Shown: one piece after another, positions 38,601-49,553 of the stretch | Numbering within the stretch: position 1 is the stretch's first letter | How the letters are laid out: each line of letters begins with the position of its first letter | Assembly (NCBI GenBank): GCA_963920575.1 | Contig: OY986965.1 | Coordinates: 25,578,342 to 25,642,341, forward strand | DNA length: 64,000 bases | Source: Narthecium ossifragum | Taxonomy: Eukaryota > Streptophyta > Magnoliopsida > Dioscoreales > Nartheciaceae | Reading direction: 5' to 3' | Notes under the pieces: model-generated | Seen by the model: only the letters and a program-made list of their open reading frames with translations | Told to the model about the DNA's origin: nothing | Databases searched by the model: none | Translations under genes and position numbers: made by a program

Positions 38601-41220
38601 ACTTGCTGATTGATCCGGATGACCTTTGTACTTGCTTCTGAGACTAGAATATTGCTTAGATTTTGTTTAATTCTGGACAAATGAAATCCCTGTATATTGA
38701 GAAAATGTTGGACTGGTTCTTGATTAGAGCAGCCATAATTCATACTGTTGGACTGTGTGACAAATAAGAGCAAGTGGATAGCTAACATGGAGCAATTACA
38801 TATTCCTACTTCTAAGTTTCCTCGTTGTCCTTTTTCCTTGTTGAATCTCTTTGGTATTATTGTAAGAGAAATTCAAGTGACATCGGCATATGATTTCTGA
38901 AATTTCACTTCTGACAGTTTAAGATTGTGCCATAGTACATCATACGTCCGCAATAGGAACCTTACAACAGCCTAGCTTATATAGTACTACCACCGAGAAA
39001 TAGTGTATCAGAGCATGGCAAATACACTTTTTTTATGGTTGGTTACCTTTGATCTATTCCACGTATGTGTGTTGGTGATGTTAGAGGGAGAAAATATAGG
39101 TGGTTTCATTTGTAAGATATAGGCGGACATTCTATGCGAATACAAGCGAACTAACAAGGATAATTCTAATAATTATGCTCATTATAAGACAAAATGAGTT
39201 CAGAAAGTTATTTGTTATTTATAAGATGAGATTGACAAGCCTCTAAAATCACCGACCCAGTAGAGAACAAGCCTAACCCAATAGGCCAATAAGTAACAAG
39301 ATTGGCTGCATCTCAATACGTTTCTGTAATGTAACAGAACTCAAAAAAATATTCAAGGAAAAAAATAGGACAAGCTGTGAGTGTGCGTACGTCTCTGTGT
39401 CTCATATGTTTCTGACTCTGGTATGTTAACCTCATAGTCGAGTCTGTCCTTTCTAGATGTATAATGGCGGAGGCAGAGTAGGCGCATTTACTCATAAGAT
39501 TACCTGAGATTCATTTTTCTGGAAAGCTTGCATTCATAAGATCACGCAAGATCATTTTTCTAGAAAGCTATTCGGGCTGCTAGCTAGTGCCACCTAGGTA
39601 CATCTGGCCACCATATGTGTCTAAAGGATGCCGTCGATCTGTCGGGATTATCTCGAGGCTTTCATGTGCTCGCATATGCAAGTTGCATAGCATATTGGAG
39701 CAACTATTAGAGTGTGTCGAGTAGGGTTGTGCATGGGTTTGGGGATTTGGGTGATTCCTGATGGTGTTTTGCAAAATGACAAAACTATAGATGTTGAAAT
39801 GTGCATACGTGTTGTATGTATATGAATGTAGAGGTACATTTATAGTGTACAGAGAGAGAAAGAGAGTCCAGGTGGGGGATGCAGAGGTGGCCTCCACTGG
39901 TGCCGCAAACTCTCAAAGAGCATATGGGAGCGAATTTGGTTTTTTTCCCTTCATTGTCTTGTCCCCTTTTCTTCCCTCTTTTTTTTCCCACTGCTGAAGA
40001 AATCTGCCGCGCACCCATCGCCTCTTCTTCTACCACCTCACCACCGTCTGCCCTGTCTGTGTGTCGTCACAGGCCTCACCACCATCATAGCCTCCACAAA
40101 CCCGTAAAGCCCTCTGCTACCTTTGCTGCTACCTGTCAGAACCCCCACCATCAGCTATCATCACATTCACTATACCCAATCACTACCTCCAATTCAACAA
40201 CCTTTATCCCTACCTATGATATATTTTGCTATTGTTTCTAATAGCGAGAGCTTGGATGGTCGCTAACTCTGTGCTATTCTAACCTCTTTGCAGGTTGCTA
40301 AATCCAAGGTGGAAGGCACCAACAGTTTAAGGCAGAAAATCATGTCAGCAACTAGCTCTGGTCTGGGCCTCAATAGTTTTTCAAGCGCACCGATTATCAC
40401 TGCGATGTCTGCAGAAACCACCGTTGCTGTCGTACACAATCTACCTCACCAAGCAATGCCACCTCTCCAAACATCCAGTGCTCCTCCACTTCAACCACCA
40501 CAACCTGTTACTTCTTTCACAAGTTCCGTGACCAGTGCAGAAGATCAGCACAAGAAAGCAGCGGCTGCTGTTGCTGCAAAGCTCGCCGCCTCGACGTCCT
40601 CAGCACAAATGCTGACCTCTGTTCTGTCATCTCTGGTTGCTGAGGAAGCTGCCGCAATGAATGGTGTTACAAGCTCTGGAGTTATCAACAGTAATCCACG
40701 GCTTTTTCCGGTGGATAAAAGGCCAAAACTTGAGAAGCCTATGTCCGTTTCAGATATAAGCAGTTCTTTTTCCGCGCAATTGCAACAGCAGCAACTGTCA
40801 TCTATGCCCTTGGGGCTTCCACAATCCTCAGCAGGAAGTTTGCAGCCAGTGTCTCAGACCAACCAACAAGCCCTAACTTTTCCGCTACCACCGCCTCCGC
40901 TGCCACCAGTACCGCCACCAGCTCACCAGTATGTGCAAACCAGTGGAGTTATGGTTGGCGGTGTACCGTACGGATATGGAGGTTCTACTCTACCCCCTCC
41001 ACCTCCTCTACCTTCAAATGTGATGATGGGATTGGCTAGACCAGGAGCTCCGCAGCCGCCCACAACACCACCACCACAACAGAATCAGCAGCAACAACAG
41101 CAGATCCAGCAACAGCAACCTCAACAGCAGCCGCACTCCGTGAACACAGGGTTTTTCCAGTCTCCTGGTATGGGTTTCTATGGGCAACCTCAGACAGCTC
41201 CACCGGTCCCGCGTCAATGA
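29656..41220 (+). CDS. CID-domain RNA polymerase II CTD-binding protein (RPRD1/Rtt103-like)
   Basis: Seven coding exons: 29656-29731, 34825-35072, 36157-36318, 36432-36588, 38041-38180, 38263-38298 and 40294-41220 (TGA). All introns are GT-AG, phases agree throughout, and the product is 581 residues. Residues 1 to about 130 form a CTD-interacting domain: FSNQTLAEKLAKLNSSQQSI, then LSHWCIFHRKKA, VVETWEKLF, VSFLYLANDILQNSRRKG and VDIWDERKVFGSRG. Residues about 160-275 are helical/coiled-coil and match the RPRD dimerisation region. The last 300 residues are disordered, with Ala-rich, Pro-rich and Gln-rich runs. Family members bind phosphorylated RNA polymerase II CTD and act in transcription termination and elongation control in the nucleus. 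Intron 1 is about 5.1 kb and contains a GA-rich tract; intron 6 is about 2 kb. No coding defect is seen. Confidence 0.92.
32925..33115. repeat. GA-rich low-complexity tract in intron 1 of the CID-domain gene
   Basis: A purine-biased stretch with many GAGAGA/GGGAGAAAGA units. No transposon ends were found around it. GAGA-type tracts in plants can bind BPC proteins, but nothing more can be said here. Confidence 0.55.
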
Positions 41221-42856
41221 AACCCAGCTTTTAGGAACTCAGCAGATGGTTGAGGTCTTCTGCATGACTATAAACCAGTGTTGATGTGTAAATTATTAGT
41301 CTCATAATTGTTTCACTTTTGACTTAATAGCAGATAGGCTCAAGGCAAAGGACAGGACCACTATATTCGAGAGGTCTTGGCCACAAAAGTTTGGTTTTTC
41401 TGTGAAGAAAACCAATACTTCTAATCATGTATTAGTACTGTTTAGTTGTAAAATTTGAGTGAGATAGCTAATATCTAGATTTTTATAACTCGCAGTTCTT
41501 CAATTATGTCCACAAGTTGGTGGGCTTCTTCTGCCCTTCAGTTTACGAGCAGTCATAAGTTCTTGAGCTTGATTACAGAAGGCTCAGTGGCTTAGTGGCC
41601 TGCCGTGCTTTTGTTTTTCATCTTTCAACTGTATAACGCAAGCAGCTGAGATATCTCTAATGGCCGCAGATGCAGCATAGAGGTAGGTGTATGACCACCA
41701 GTATGTAGTGCTGCTTGTTATGCATGGAGCTTGTATCAATATCATGGATTTGATCAGGTGGTCTGAATCTCATGCATTCGATCAAAGTGATCGCGATGAA
41801 TGTACTTGGCTTCCAATCAAACTATAGGAGCAGTCTACGGAAGTGCTCAGAAACTTGGCAGCACCGGTGCAATCACTGCGACTTCCATTGTCTGCAGGGA
41901 TCACTCACACAGCTCCACAGCTCCACAGCAGCCTCCCGTCGTTGCATTGCACAGCCTGTTAGCTAGCAACAACTCCAGCAGGTACAAGTGCCTCAGAGAG
42001 ATGGAAATGAAACTAAAACGAGTACGAACGAAAAGTTTTAAGGAATTGTTGTTCCAGGCCAAACTTTTTGTCTTGACTGAGATGATGAAGCCGCTCTAGC
42101 AAGTAGCAATGTGCTAAGATCTCAAGCTGAGATGGGGTTGTCAAAAGAAACAAAAGGCATGTGCACCTCTTGTACGAAATATATGCATATATTGGGAGGA
42201 GGAGGAAACCAGATCTTTGGATCTAAGATAGATGCTTCATGATCTATAACCTGTAAAGCTAGTTCGGCATTTGCCGACGACTCACGTAAAGTGTCTTAGC
42301 TGGGCTTAATCCCTAACAAGGAGTTTTTGGTGATCTTTCATACTGATATGCACCTTTAAAACCTTAGAGTATTTAGAGTATCCAAGTTATATATTGCTTG
42401 GACTTAATATTGAATTTCAACTAATTCGCTTTACTATCATATATATTTGAATTTGTCATTACATTGTTAACGTATATGTAGTATCTAAACTTCATCGGCA
42501 GATCATTACAAGTGTGACTTCTGACTTCTCCCCCAAACAAAAAAAAAACGTGACCATTATAAATTGTTTCTCAAACTTAGGTAATTAAGAAGCGGTAATC
42601 TCATTAAATGATCCAAATATAACTGTATATTAAGAGATACGTACATCAACCATATTACTTGTCTGATCTAGGCATTACAACCGATCTCAATTTCACCCAT
42701 CTATCCTACCATAGATTCTAGGAACCACAACTGCAACTGATATACTGATCACCAACCTCCTCTCCTCTGTCTCTAGAAATGAAGTGGGAAAAAAAAGAGA
42801 CTACAAAACTCTAGGAAAAGAAATAGTTTCTTCTCTTTCCTGCTCAGATCTCTTCC
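41221..42856. other. CID-domain gene 3' UTR and spacer
   Basis: Follows the stop codon of the CID-domain gene and runs to the end of the convergent CLE-like gene. No recognisable gene; short open frames here lack codon or domain signals. Confidence 0.4.
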
Positions 42857-43129
42857 CTACTTGTTCTGTATTGGATTTGAATTGCTCGGTGGCCTCCTCC
42901 GTAAGCTCGCATTGATGGCTTTCCCAGCAACTTGCATGGGCATGGATACTACATGAAATCCTTCATTGAGGGTTGCAGAGCTTGATGCCAATGGCTGTAG
43001 CAGCTTTCTCAGATGGTGTCTTTCCTTGAGGAGCTTTCTTTCAGGAGGAGAGGGAGATGGAGCACAAAGAAAGAGATGAAGGAGAAGCAAAGAGAAGAAG
43101 ATGAACAGAGCTTTTGAGATGGCTTTCAT
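42857..43129 (-). CDS. Small secreted peptide precursor, CLE-like
   Basis: A single-exon gene for a 90-residue precursor. It starts with a clear signal peptide (MKAISKALFIFFSLLLLHLFL), has a basic, variable middle, and ends RRPPSNSNPIQNK. The last 13 residues resemble the CLE dodecapeptide: Arg1, Pro4, Ser5, Asn8, Pro9, Ile10 and Asn12 agree with forms such as RxVPSGPNPxHN, but Gly6-Pro7 are replaced by Asn-Ser. CLE peptides are secreted and perceived by leucine-rich-repeat receptor kinases in meristem and vascular control. An upstream in-frame ATG at 43159 would add ten residues, but it falls at about the expected transcription start, only 30 bp from the TATA box. The ATG at 43129, with an ACCACC context, is preferred. 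Another small-peptide family remains possible. Confidence 0.6.
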   Translation of the reverse strand: MKAISKALFIFFSLLLLHLFLCAPSPSPPERKLLKERHHLRKLLQPLASSSATLNEGFHVVSMPMQVAGKAINASLRRRPPSNSNPIQNK

Positions 43130-43188
43130 GGTGGTCTGGTGGAAGGAAAGAGATGGCATGGCACGGTGAAAAGAAGGTAAGGGAGAGC

Positions 43189-43197
43189 TTATTTATA
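43189..43197 (-). promoter_or_regulatory. TATA box of the CLE-like gene
   Basis: TATAAATAA on the minus strand. It lies about 60 bp upstream of the preferred start codon at 43129, a good spacing for a short 5' leader. Confidence 0.6.
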
Positions 43198-43880
43198 TTA
43201 GATCCTTTAGGAGCCCACTGCTTCTAATACCTTTCTTGTGAAGTACTAGTTTGTATCATACAAATAGTATCATGATGACACTAAGCTTAATCAGGTGAAC
43301 AATTGAGAGAAAGAAAGACATGAGTGATAAATACTTGGAGAAACTTACAGCATTTTTGCGCATATAACCCTCGAAATACTCTTAATTGTAGAGATACCCT
43401 TGTAAAATCATAAATCGTATTCCTATCCCACAAATGTTTCTAATACAAGATGTAAAACCATAAAACGAAACAAAAGTAATAGCTAGAAATGACAACGAAT
43501 GTATATGACGAAATTAACATTTAATTTGTGAGTATTTTGAGATAATTTATTCTCAACAATTACTTGGCATATATGCCCTCAACAAATTGAAAGGGGTATT
43601 TAATTTGGTTTAGTTTCACTCAACTGATCTCAACGACCATATCTAGTGAAGAGTCAAAGTGCTTGTACACATTAAAAGAAAATTCGAAGTATTTGTATGC
43701 AATTTATAGCTCGACAACGCTGCATACACAAAATGAAGTATATGTCTTGGAAAAAAAAAACAAATCTTATACTAGTATCTAGGCGATTAGATCTTTGTCG
43801 CAGGGTATATATAAAAACAAAAGTTTAAACCTATATAAGCTGGCCTTTGATCTCTCCTAAAGATCACATAGGATGGATTG
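43198..43880. other. Upstream region of the CLE-like gene
   Basis: AT-rich non-coding DNA between the TATA box and a LINE tail. No gene or repeat end recognised. Confidence 0.35.
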
Positions 43881-45340
43881 TTTTTTTTTTTTTTTGATGA
43901 GTTGAATCAAAGGCTGAGAGCATGGGACTACATCAGACCATTCAAAAACTCCATCCCATCGTCACGAGTCCAAGGCAAACAAGACTCGGAGCAACGACAA
44001 AACCGAGCTTGATCATTACAATCCCTTGGGATGTGCAAAAATGAAACAGAGACAAACTGTAAAGAATTAGAGTCGAGCCGTCTTGGATCTGAGATATACC
44101 TTGACTGTCATGATAACACCCAATTGATCATTTTATCTAAAACCTCCAAAAAGTCAGCTACTTTTGCCCTTCCAGTGCCAATAAGGGCGCCCAAATAGAT
44201 CCATACTTTATAGTCCTTCAAGAGCCCAAGTATGTGACATATATTACCTTTCCTCTCCTCTCCAACAGTTGGCGAGAACCGCACACTAGATTTAGTACTA
44301 TTCATCTCCAGACCAGCAAGCTCCTTATACTTTAACAATATCATCTTGATCTTTCTCGCTTCTATGCATCGTGCCTTAGTGAAAACCAAACAGTCGTCTG
44401 CATAAAATAAACGTAAAAGTGAAAAGTCTGATCCTCTAAAGTGCAGGCCTTCAATTCCGGAGACCGGAGCCTTGAGCCTTGAGGAGCCTCGAGAACACCT
44501 CTTGAATAACAAGGAAAAGGTAAGGGGAGAGAGGGTCCCCCTGCCTAATCCCGCAATGTGCATCTATCCGCCCGTGAACCTTTCCATTGATGATGAAAGA
44601 AAAACACGCCCCTTCTACACATCATAACCCATCGTATCTACCTCGGGGAAACTTCATCGCCTCAAGCACCCTTCTGAGAAAACCCCACTTCACCCGATCA
44701 TACGCCACACGTAGATCAACCTTCATCACCATTAAGCTTTTAGTCTTCGGGGCAATATGCATAGAGTATAGGACCTCCTTTGCAGCATCAATGTTGTCAT
44801 GGATGCATCTCCCCGCAAGAAAGACCGGATGCTCGCAACCAATAAAGCTACATAATACAGCCTTCATCCTCTTTGACAGAATCATAGTCACCACATTATA
44901 TCTAACATTATAAAGGCTAATATGTATAAAATCTTTGACCATGTTTGAAAACTTGCACTTTGGAATGAACGAAATGAATGTTTCATTTCAAATAGGAAGT
45001 AAGCGTCCCACACGAAAGACATCTCGAATGATCTCCATAAAATCAGGACCAACTACATCCCAAAACTTAAGGTAGAATTTCATTGAAATGTCATCCGACC
45101 CTGGGCATTTATTGCTTCCCATACTAACCAAGGCCTCTTTAATTTCTCCCTATGCCAATATGATCACAAATAGGCTGTCCATTCTCCCTCAAAACCTCCC
45201 GGACTCTTGATTTGCAAGATCTCTTTGGTAGAAAGAGAAGAGTTACGGTCCCAGATCGGAGCCATAGCTTTGTAACTCTTTGAGCTGCCATTGCTTGCTG
45301 TTTCTCTGGGCTCTGAGTCATTCCTAGATAGGACCATATG
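43881..45340 (-). mobile_element. Decayed, internally deleted LINE
   Basis: The minus-strand poly(A) appears as T(15) at 43881-43895. Upstream on that strand are pieces of reverse transcriptase. KVDLRVAYDRVKWGFLRRVL and FLAGRCIHDNIDAAKEVL lie near 44700-44830, the YADD box (FYADDCLVFTKA) near 44400, and GLEMNSTKSSVRFSP just after. The sequence passes from the thumb region (KVADFLEVLDKM) almost directly to a 3' UTR, so zf-RVT and RNase H are deleted. Many stops and frameshifts. The 5' end near 45340 is approximate. Confidence 0.8.
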
Positions 45341-45810
45341 GATCAACTGTTAATGCAAGCTGTACGTACTAACAAAAGCCTTCCATGCTCCTCCCTCCTC
45401 ATGATATCAATCAATCAACTTAAATAAATCATCTTGTTTTCTTTTGTAGTACAAGTTGGGCTTACTGGGAGTGGCTGATCATGTGATGCTCAATTGACTA
45501 TTCCATTCTTCTGATCACCTCCCCAGTCCCCAAAATTCTCTTTTGGGGCTCAATCCGATCTGGAGTCATGTGATTGTTTATTAGTACCTTGATATCTGAC
45601 TGTACCATCAACCGAGTCATTGGCCATTGATGTGTATTTTGATAAAGAACTTAGTTGGGCATGCCGGCCAGCTTTACAAAGGTCACCAGGATAGTATAGT
45701 ATCAGCTTTGAAAGTACAACGTGTCCTGGATTCCTTTAGCACATAGATTCCAGATCCAAATGTCTTCAAGTTGGTGAGAAGCTAACACACACACAGATAT
45801 ATATATATAT
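45341..45810. other. Spacer
   Basis: No gene recognised. It ends in CA/TA microsatellite sequence (about 45786-45811) at the edge of the nested repeat block. Confidence 0.35.
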
Positions 45811-45923
45811 AAATTTTCGAGTGGAAACTAGTTCCTTAAGTGTTATGTAGGGAACCCTGATCCTGGCCGAGAGAGAGAAATTTTCGAGTGGGAACTGGTT
45901 CCTTAAGTGTTATGTAGGGAACC
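45811..45923 (+). repeat. Left inverted-repeat end, two copies
   Basis: AAATTTTCGAGTGG begins two near-identical units, 45811-45869 and 45878-45923, separated by GAGAGAGAG-type sequence. Both contain GTTCCTTAAGTGTTATG and end TAGGGAACC. The same unit occurs in reverse complement at 51522-51568. The pair looks like transposon ends about 5.7 kb apart, with the left end duplicated. Confidence 0.7.
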
Positions 45924-45924
45924 T

Positions 45925-45987
45925 CTAAAGTAGTTAGTTAGTAGTTTAATTATAAATTTGTAATTTTGAGTAGACTTGTTAAGCCAC
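45925..45987 (+). repeat. LTR-end fragment in inverted orientation
   Basis: This 63-bp segment is the near-exact reverse complement of 49575-49637, which lies near the 3' end of the minus-strand LTR at 49554-51271. It is a small piece of the same LTR family in the opposite direction, directly abutting the left inverted-repeat end. Confidence 0.75.
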
Positions 45988-47310
45988 CCTAGTCTGGTTG
46001 GCTAACCAACCGACAGCGAACACCGACGAGCATCGCGCAAGGGAGGACGGCTAGACAGAAAGAAAAACAGAGCACGGTTGGAATGGACAGGAAAAATAGA
46101 GTAGCGACGGCGAGGGGAGGGAAGAAAAGAAGAGAGAAGGACAGGAAGGTGAGCGCCGGCCTTGGTCGCCGGCGTCATTGGTCAAGACTCATGGCGAAAG
46201 CCATGGGTGTCGCCGGTGGCTAAGAAACAGAGGAAGCACGGATAGGAGTGAAGGAAGGGACGGAAGGGCACTTACCGGACAGGAACGGGAATGATGGCAT
46301 TGGAGGCCACACCCGGAGGAGCTTGAAGACGACGCCAGATCTCCACACTAGAAACGGCGATGGGGCGGATAAACACCGGAGATGAAGGGGAACAGGTGTG
46401 ACGAAGGAGAGGATCGGTGATGTCGGAGGACACAGGGGAAGCTTATCGGCATCGGAGGAGGTGGTTTCGATGGTGGTAGCGGCCGGAGAAGGTTAGTTGC
46501 TCAAATTAGAGTTTGAGTCCAACGTGGGGACGACGACGATAATGGTGGTCTAATCATATTTGTTTCCAAAAGATTCAAGAAGGATTGATCGGCCTAGACC
46601 GACTGGATCAATCCATCGTCACGTGGATGCCTCAGATGCGATCAGATGATATAGTGAATAAATAGGCCCGATCGATCTAACTCATTTAAAAGGATCGATC
46701 CTACTTACTCAACTAGACTCCATGGGAAGGACGGATAGAAGGATCGATTGGAAGGTAACTCGCCCAAAACACCACGTTTTGTCACCAATAAATAACCACA
46801 TAGGATCGATCAGCCACGATAGGAGGGATCGATCCTACTCTCGCAACTAGTTTCTACTTATTGAAGGAGAGATAGAAGGATCGATCGAAAGGTGTAGTGT
46901 AAAATACACTACGTTCTGTCAAAATTAAATAACCAACTAGGATCGATTCGACGCACGTGAAAGGATCGATCTTAGTCGTCAAAACGCCAGAGGTTGTATT
47001 AAAATATGGAAATTAAGCTCTAACCACCTATGCATGAATATTAACCTCCCCAGGGCAACTAAACTGAATCAAGCACACCCCAGTCCATCTATCAACACGA
47101 AAATTCAGCAACGACAATCACGACATCACAATCAATCAATCAACGAGCAATTGAAAAAAAAACACACCAAAATCAAACATGCAACTAATTGGAAAACACA
47201 AGCAAGCATGCAAAGAAGTCATTTCAAACAACTAGTTAAAAATCAAAGCAAAGATGGGTTGCCTCCCACAAGGCATTTGATTTAACGTCTCGAGCTCGAC
47301 ACTATGCAAG
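45988..47310. other. Non-coding part of the nested repeat block, with GGATCGATC motifs
   Basis: The first 550 bp are GC- and purine-rich without a recognisable gene. From about 46580 to 46975 the motif GGATCGAT occurs repeatedly, as it does in the LTR at 50680-50900. Near 47260-47310 is GGTTGCCTCCCACAAGG followed by TTTAACGTCTCGAGCTCGAC, a kind of sequence I associate with non-coding parts of plant Gypsy elements. This is probably the 3' non-coding part of the minus-strand retroelement, but its limits are unclear. Confidence 0.4.
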
Positions 47311-47319
47311 CTCAACTAA

Positions 47320-47790
47320 AATTGAATTTGGGTGGTCGGTGGTTCCATGTAAAGAAGTACATGGATTGAAGAATGAAGAAGACATGCAGACATGATTCAT
47401 CAAAGATGAAAGACAGGTCCCAAGTAATGAAATCATTAAAAATTTTAGTCAGTGGCCAATCATCATCCTGCAAATCATATGTTTCAATAACTCTATCCAT
47501 CATTAGATAGGCTTTTGGTGGCCTATGGTTTAAAGTATAGAAATACATGCATTGAAGGATGGAGATGAGGTGCAAACATGCTTAATCAAAGAAGAAAGGA
47601 GAACTCATGGCAAATAACTCATTATAAGCTTTAGGTGGTGGCCAATTGTCGTTCTCCAAGCCATTGATTTCAATAAATGGAGTTATCATCAAGTGGTCTT
47701 TCGGCGGCCGATGATTTAAAGTAAAGAAATACATGGTCCGAATAAAAGTAAAGCCATGTAAACATGCTTCATCAAAGAAGAAGGGAATGT
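47320..47790. repeat. Degenerate tandem repeat, period about 185 bp
   Basis: Three diverged copies start near 47330, 47520 and 47702. Shared words include AAAGTA-AGAAATACATG, CATGCTTCATCAAAGA and GGTGGCCAAT. They lie downstream of the gag-like ORF on the minus strand. Confidence 0.6.
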
Positions 47791-47941
47791 CCGTAACAAA
47801 CAAAATACGTGAAAGACAAGAAGTCTTGCATAAATCTTCGATGAAGCTACAATCAAATTCAGCATGATCTAAGAAATTTGGAAAAACAAGGTTTGGTACC
47901 TCATAATGTTCAACAAGCGTGGATGAAGTAAATGGTAGAGG

Positions 47942-49243
47942 CTAAAAGTGAGGTTTCCTAAAGGAGGTTTCACAATGATCATCCAAGTCATCACAGACAT
48001 CATCCATCACATCAAATACTGACATGTGATTTTTACATGAAACTTCATCAATATATGCATCAAGATTAGGTAAGTCATCATAAAAAACTTCATGAACCGA
48101 CAAATTAATATCATGATAATCATCCTCCTCAAGATTAGATATATTCTTAGAAAAACCTTTATAGACCGGCGAAACAATATCACATGAATCATTATCAAAA
48201 TAAGGTATCTCCTCATGAAAAGCCTCATAAATTGGCAAGTTGAAATCAAATGATTCATCCTCAATATTAGGTATGTGCTTGTGGACAGCTTCATAAACCG
48301 GCATAATAACATCATCATGACTCATGGGAGGTATCAAATCATGCATGCATCCATCAATACCATTATTCTCAAGAAACACCAGAGGTACCGATTCATTCAC
48401 ATCACAAGGCATATTATCATCGACAATATCACGAACCGGTAATACCTCAAAAGGAATCTCATCATTGCATGCATCATAAGCATTGTCATCAACATTAGGA
48501 GGCACTACCTCATTTACACAACCATCAGCCTCATCATAATATGGATCCATCAAAGAAGCTATTTGTCCAATTCGGGCTTCTATATTGGCTATTAACTGTG
48601 AATGAGAATGTATAATTGGTGTTAGTTCCTCAAAAGTCTCACGAACCGGTAAAACCCCAAAAGAAATTTCATCGTTGCTTGCATCATAAACATTGGTAAA
48701 CTGAGCATCACAAGCCTTGTCATTAGAACTAAGGAGCACCGGCTCATTTCCACAATCATCCATCTCATCATCATATGAGTCTATCAAAGAAGCTATTTGT
48801 CCAATTCGGGCTTTTATATTAGCTATTAATTGTGATTGAGAATGAACAATTGGTGTTAGTGCCTCAATAGTCTCTACATCATTAAGAGTCCTTTCATCTA
48901 CAAATGGATCTACATGCGCTTGTAGTTCAAAGGGTCTGAGAGGGTCATTCCAATGTTGGGGTGGTGGGTATTGTGTTTGAGGAAGATAAGATGGTTCAAA
49001 ACTAGGTGCAAAGTATTAGTCCAGTATGCTTGAATCTTGTGGTTGAACATTATGAGGATAGTAACCTTGGAATTGCCAATAAGAGTATGAATGATCACTC
49101 AAATCCGGATCATAGGTGTATGAATGCGAATCATATGTCAGGTTTGAGAAATCATATGTATCATTAACATAAGCGGGTGCATAATTAGATGGTAAAACAT
49201 AATTGTTCAATGCGGCACCCGGTGGCATATACTCATCGGCCAT
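47942..49243 (-). pseudogene. Gag-like ORF of a Ty3/Gypsy-type element, one stop codon
   Basis: One frame of 434 codons from ATG at 49243, interrupted by a single stop at 49016-49018. The N-terminal part is Tyr/Asp/Ser/Pro-rich (MADEYMPPGAAL). It then has PPPQHWNDPLRPFELQAHVD and two copies of SQSQLIANI-ARIGQIASL, a helix resembling the C-terminal part of plant Gypsy gag. The rest is acidic with a degenerate repeat of about 21 residues (PVYEAVHKHIPN, PIYEAFHEEIPY, PVYKGFSKNISN, SVHEVFYDDLPN). No zinc knuckle, protease or polymerase follows, so the element is non-autonomous. The assignment rests on context (LTR and primer-binding site just upstream) more than on domain identity. Confidence 0.55.
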
Positions 49244-49529
49244 GTATAAACAATCAAATAAATAAGGACCAAGTCAAAAAGTTAGAAATACGTTACAAGG
49301 GCTGGTCCAAGCACGAGACGTCCGTCGTCTACCGTAGACCATTGATTCTCCTCATGTTAGCGTCTCCTAACTACAAGAAGATATAGCAATGTAAGTATGA
49401 ATTTCTTTATCTTTTTCCTTTTTTTTTGTTTTTTCCGTTTTTTTAAAGATATGAAACAAAATTTTAAACTAACGATATTTATAAGGAATATTAGACTAAG
49501 CAAAGCAATTCAATCATCTCCTATAGCAA

Positions 49530-49547
49530 TCCCCGGCAACATCGCCA
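49530..49547 (-). other. Primer-binding site, tRNA-Asp type, mutated
   Basis: The minus strand reads TGGCGATGTTGCCGGGGA. The intact plant tRNA-Asp site is TGGCGCCGTTGCCGGGGA, so two central bases differ. It lies six bases after the LTR end, as expected for Ty3/Gypsy elements of the Athila/Tat type. Confidence 0.75.
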
Positions 49548-49553
49548 AAATTT

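Noticed and set aside
39785..40241. Short frames in intron 6 of the CID-domain gene, including a Pro/His-rich one
   Set aside because: No domain, and the region is spliced out in the in-phase gene model.
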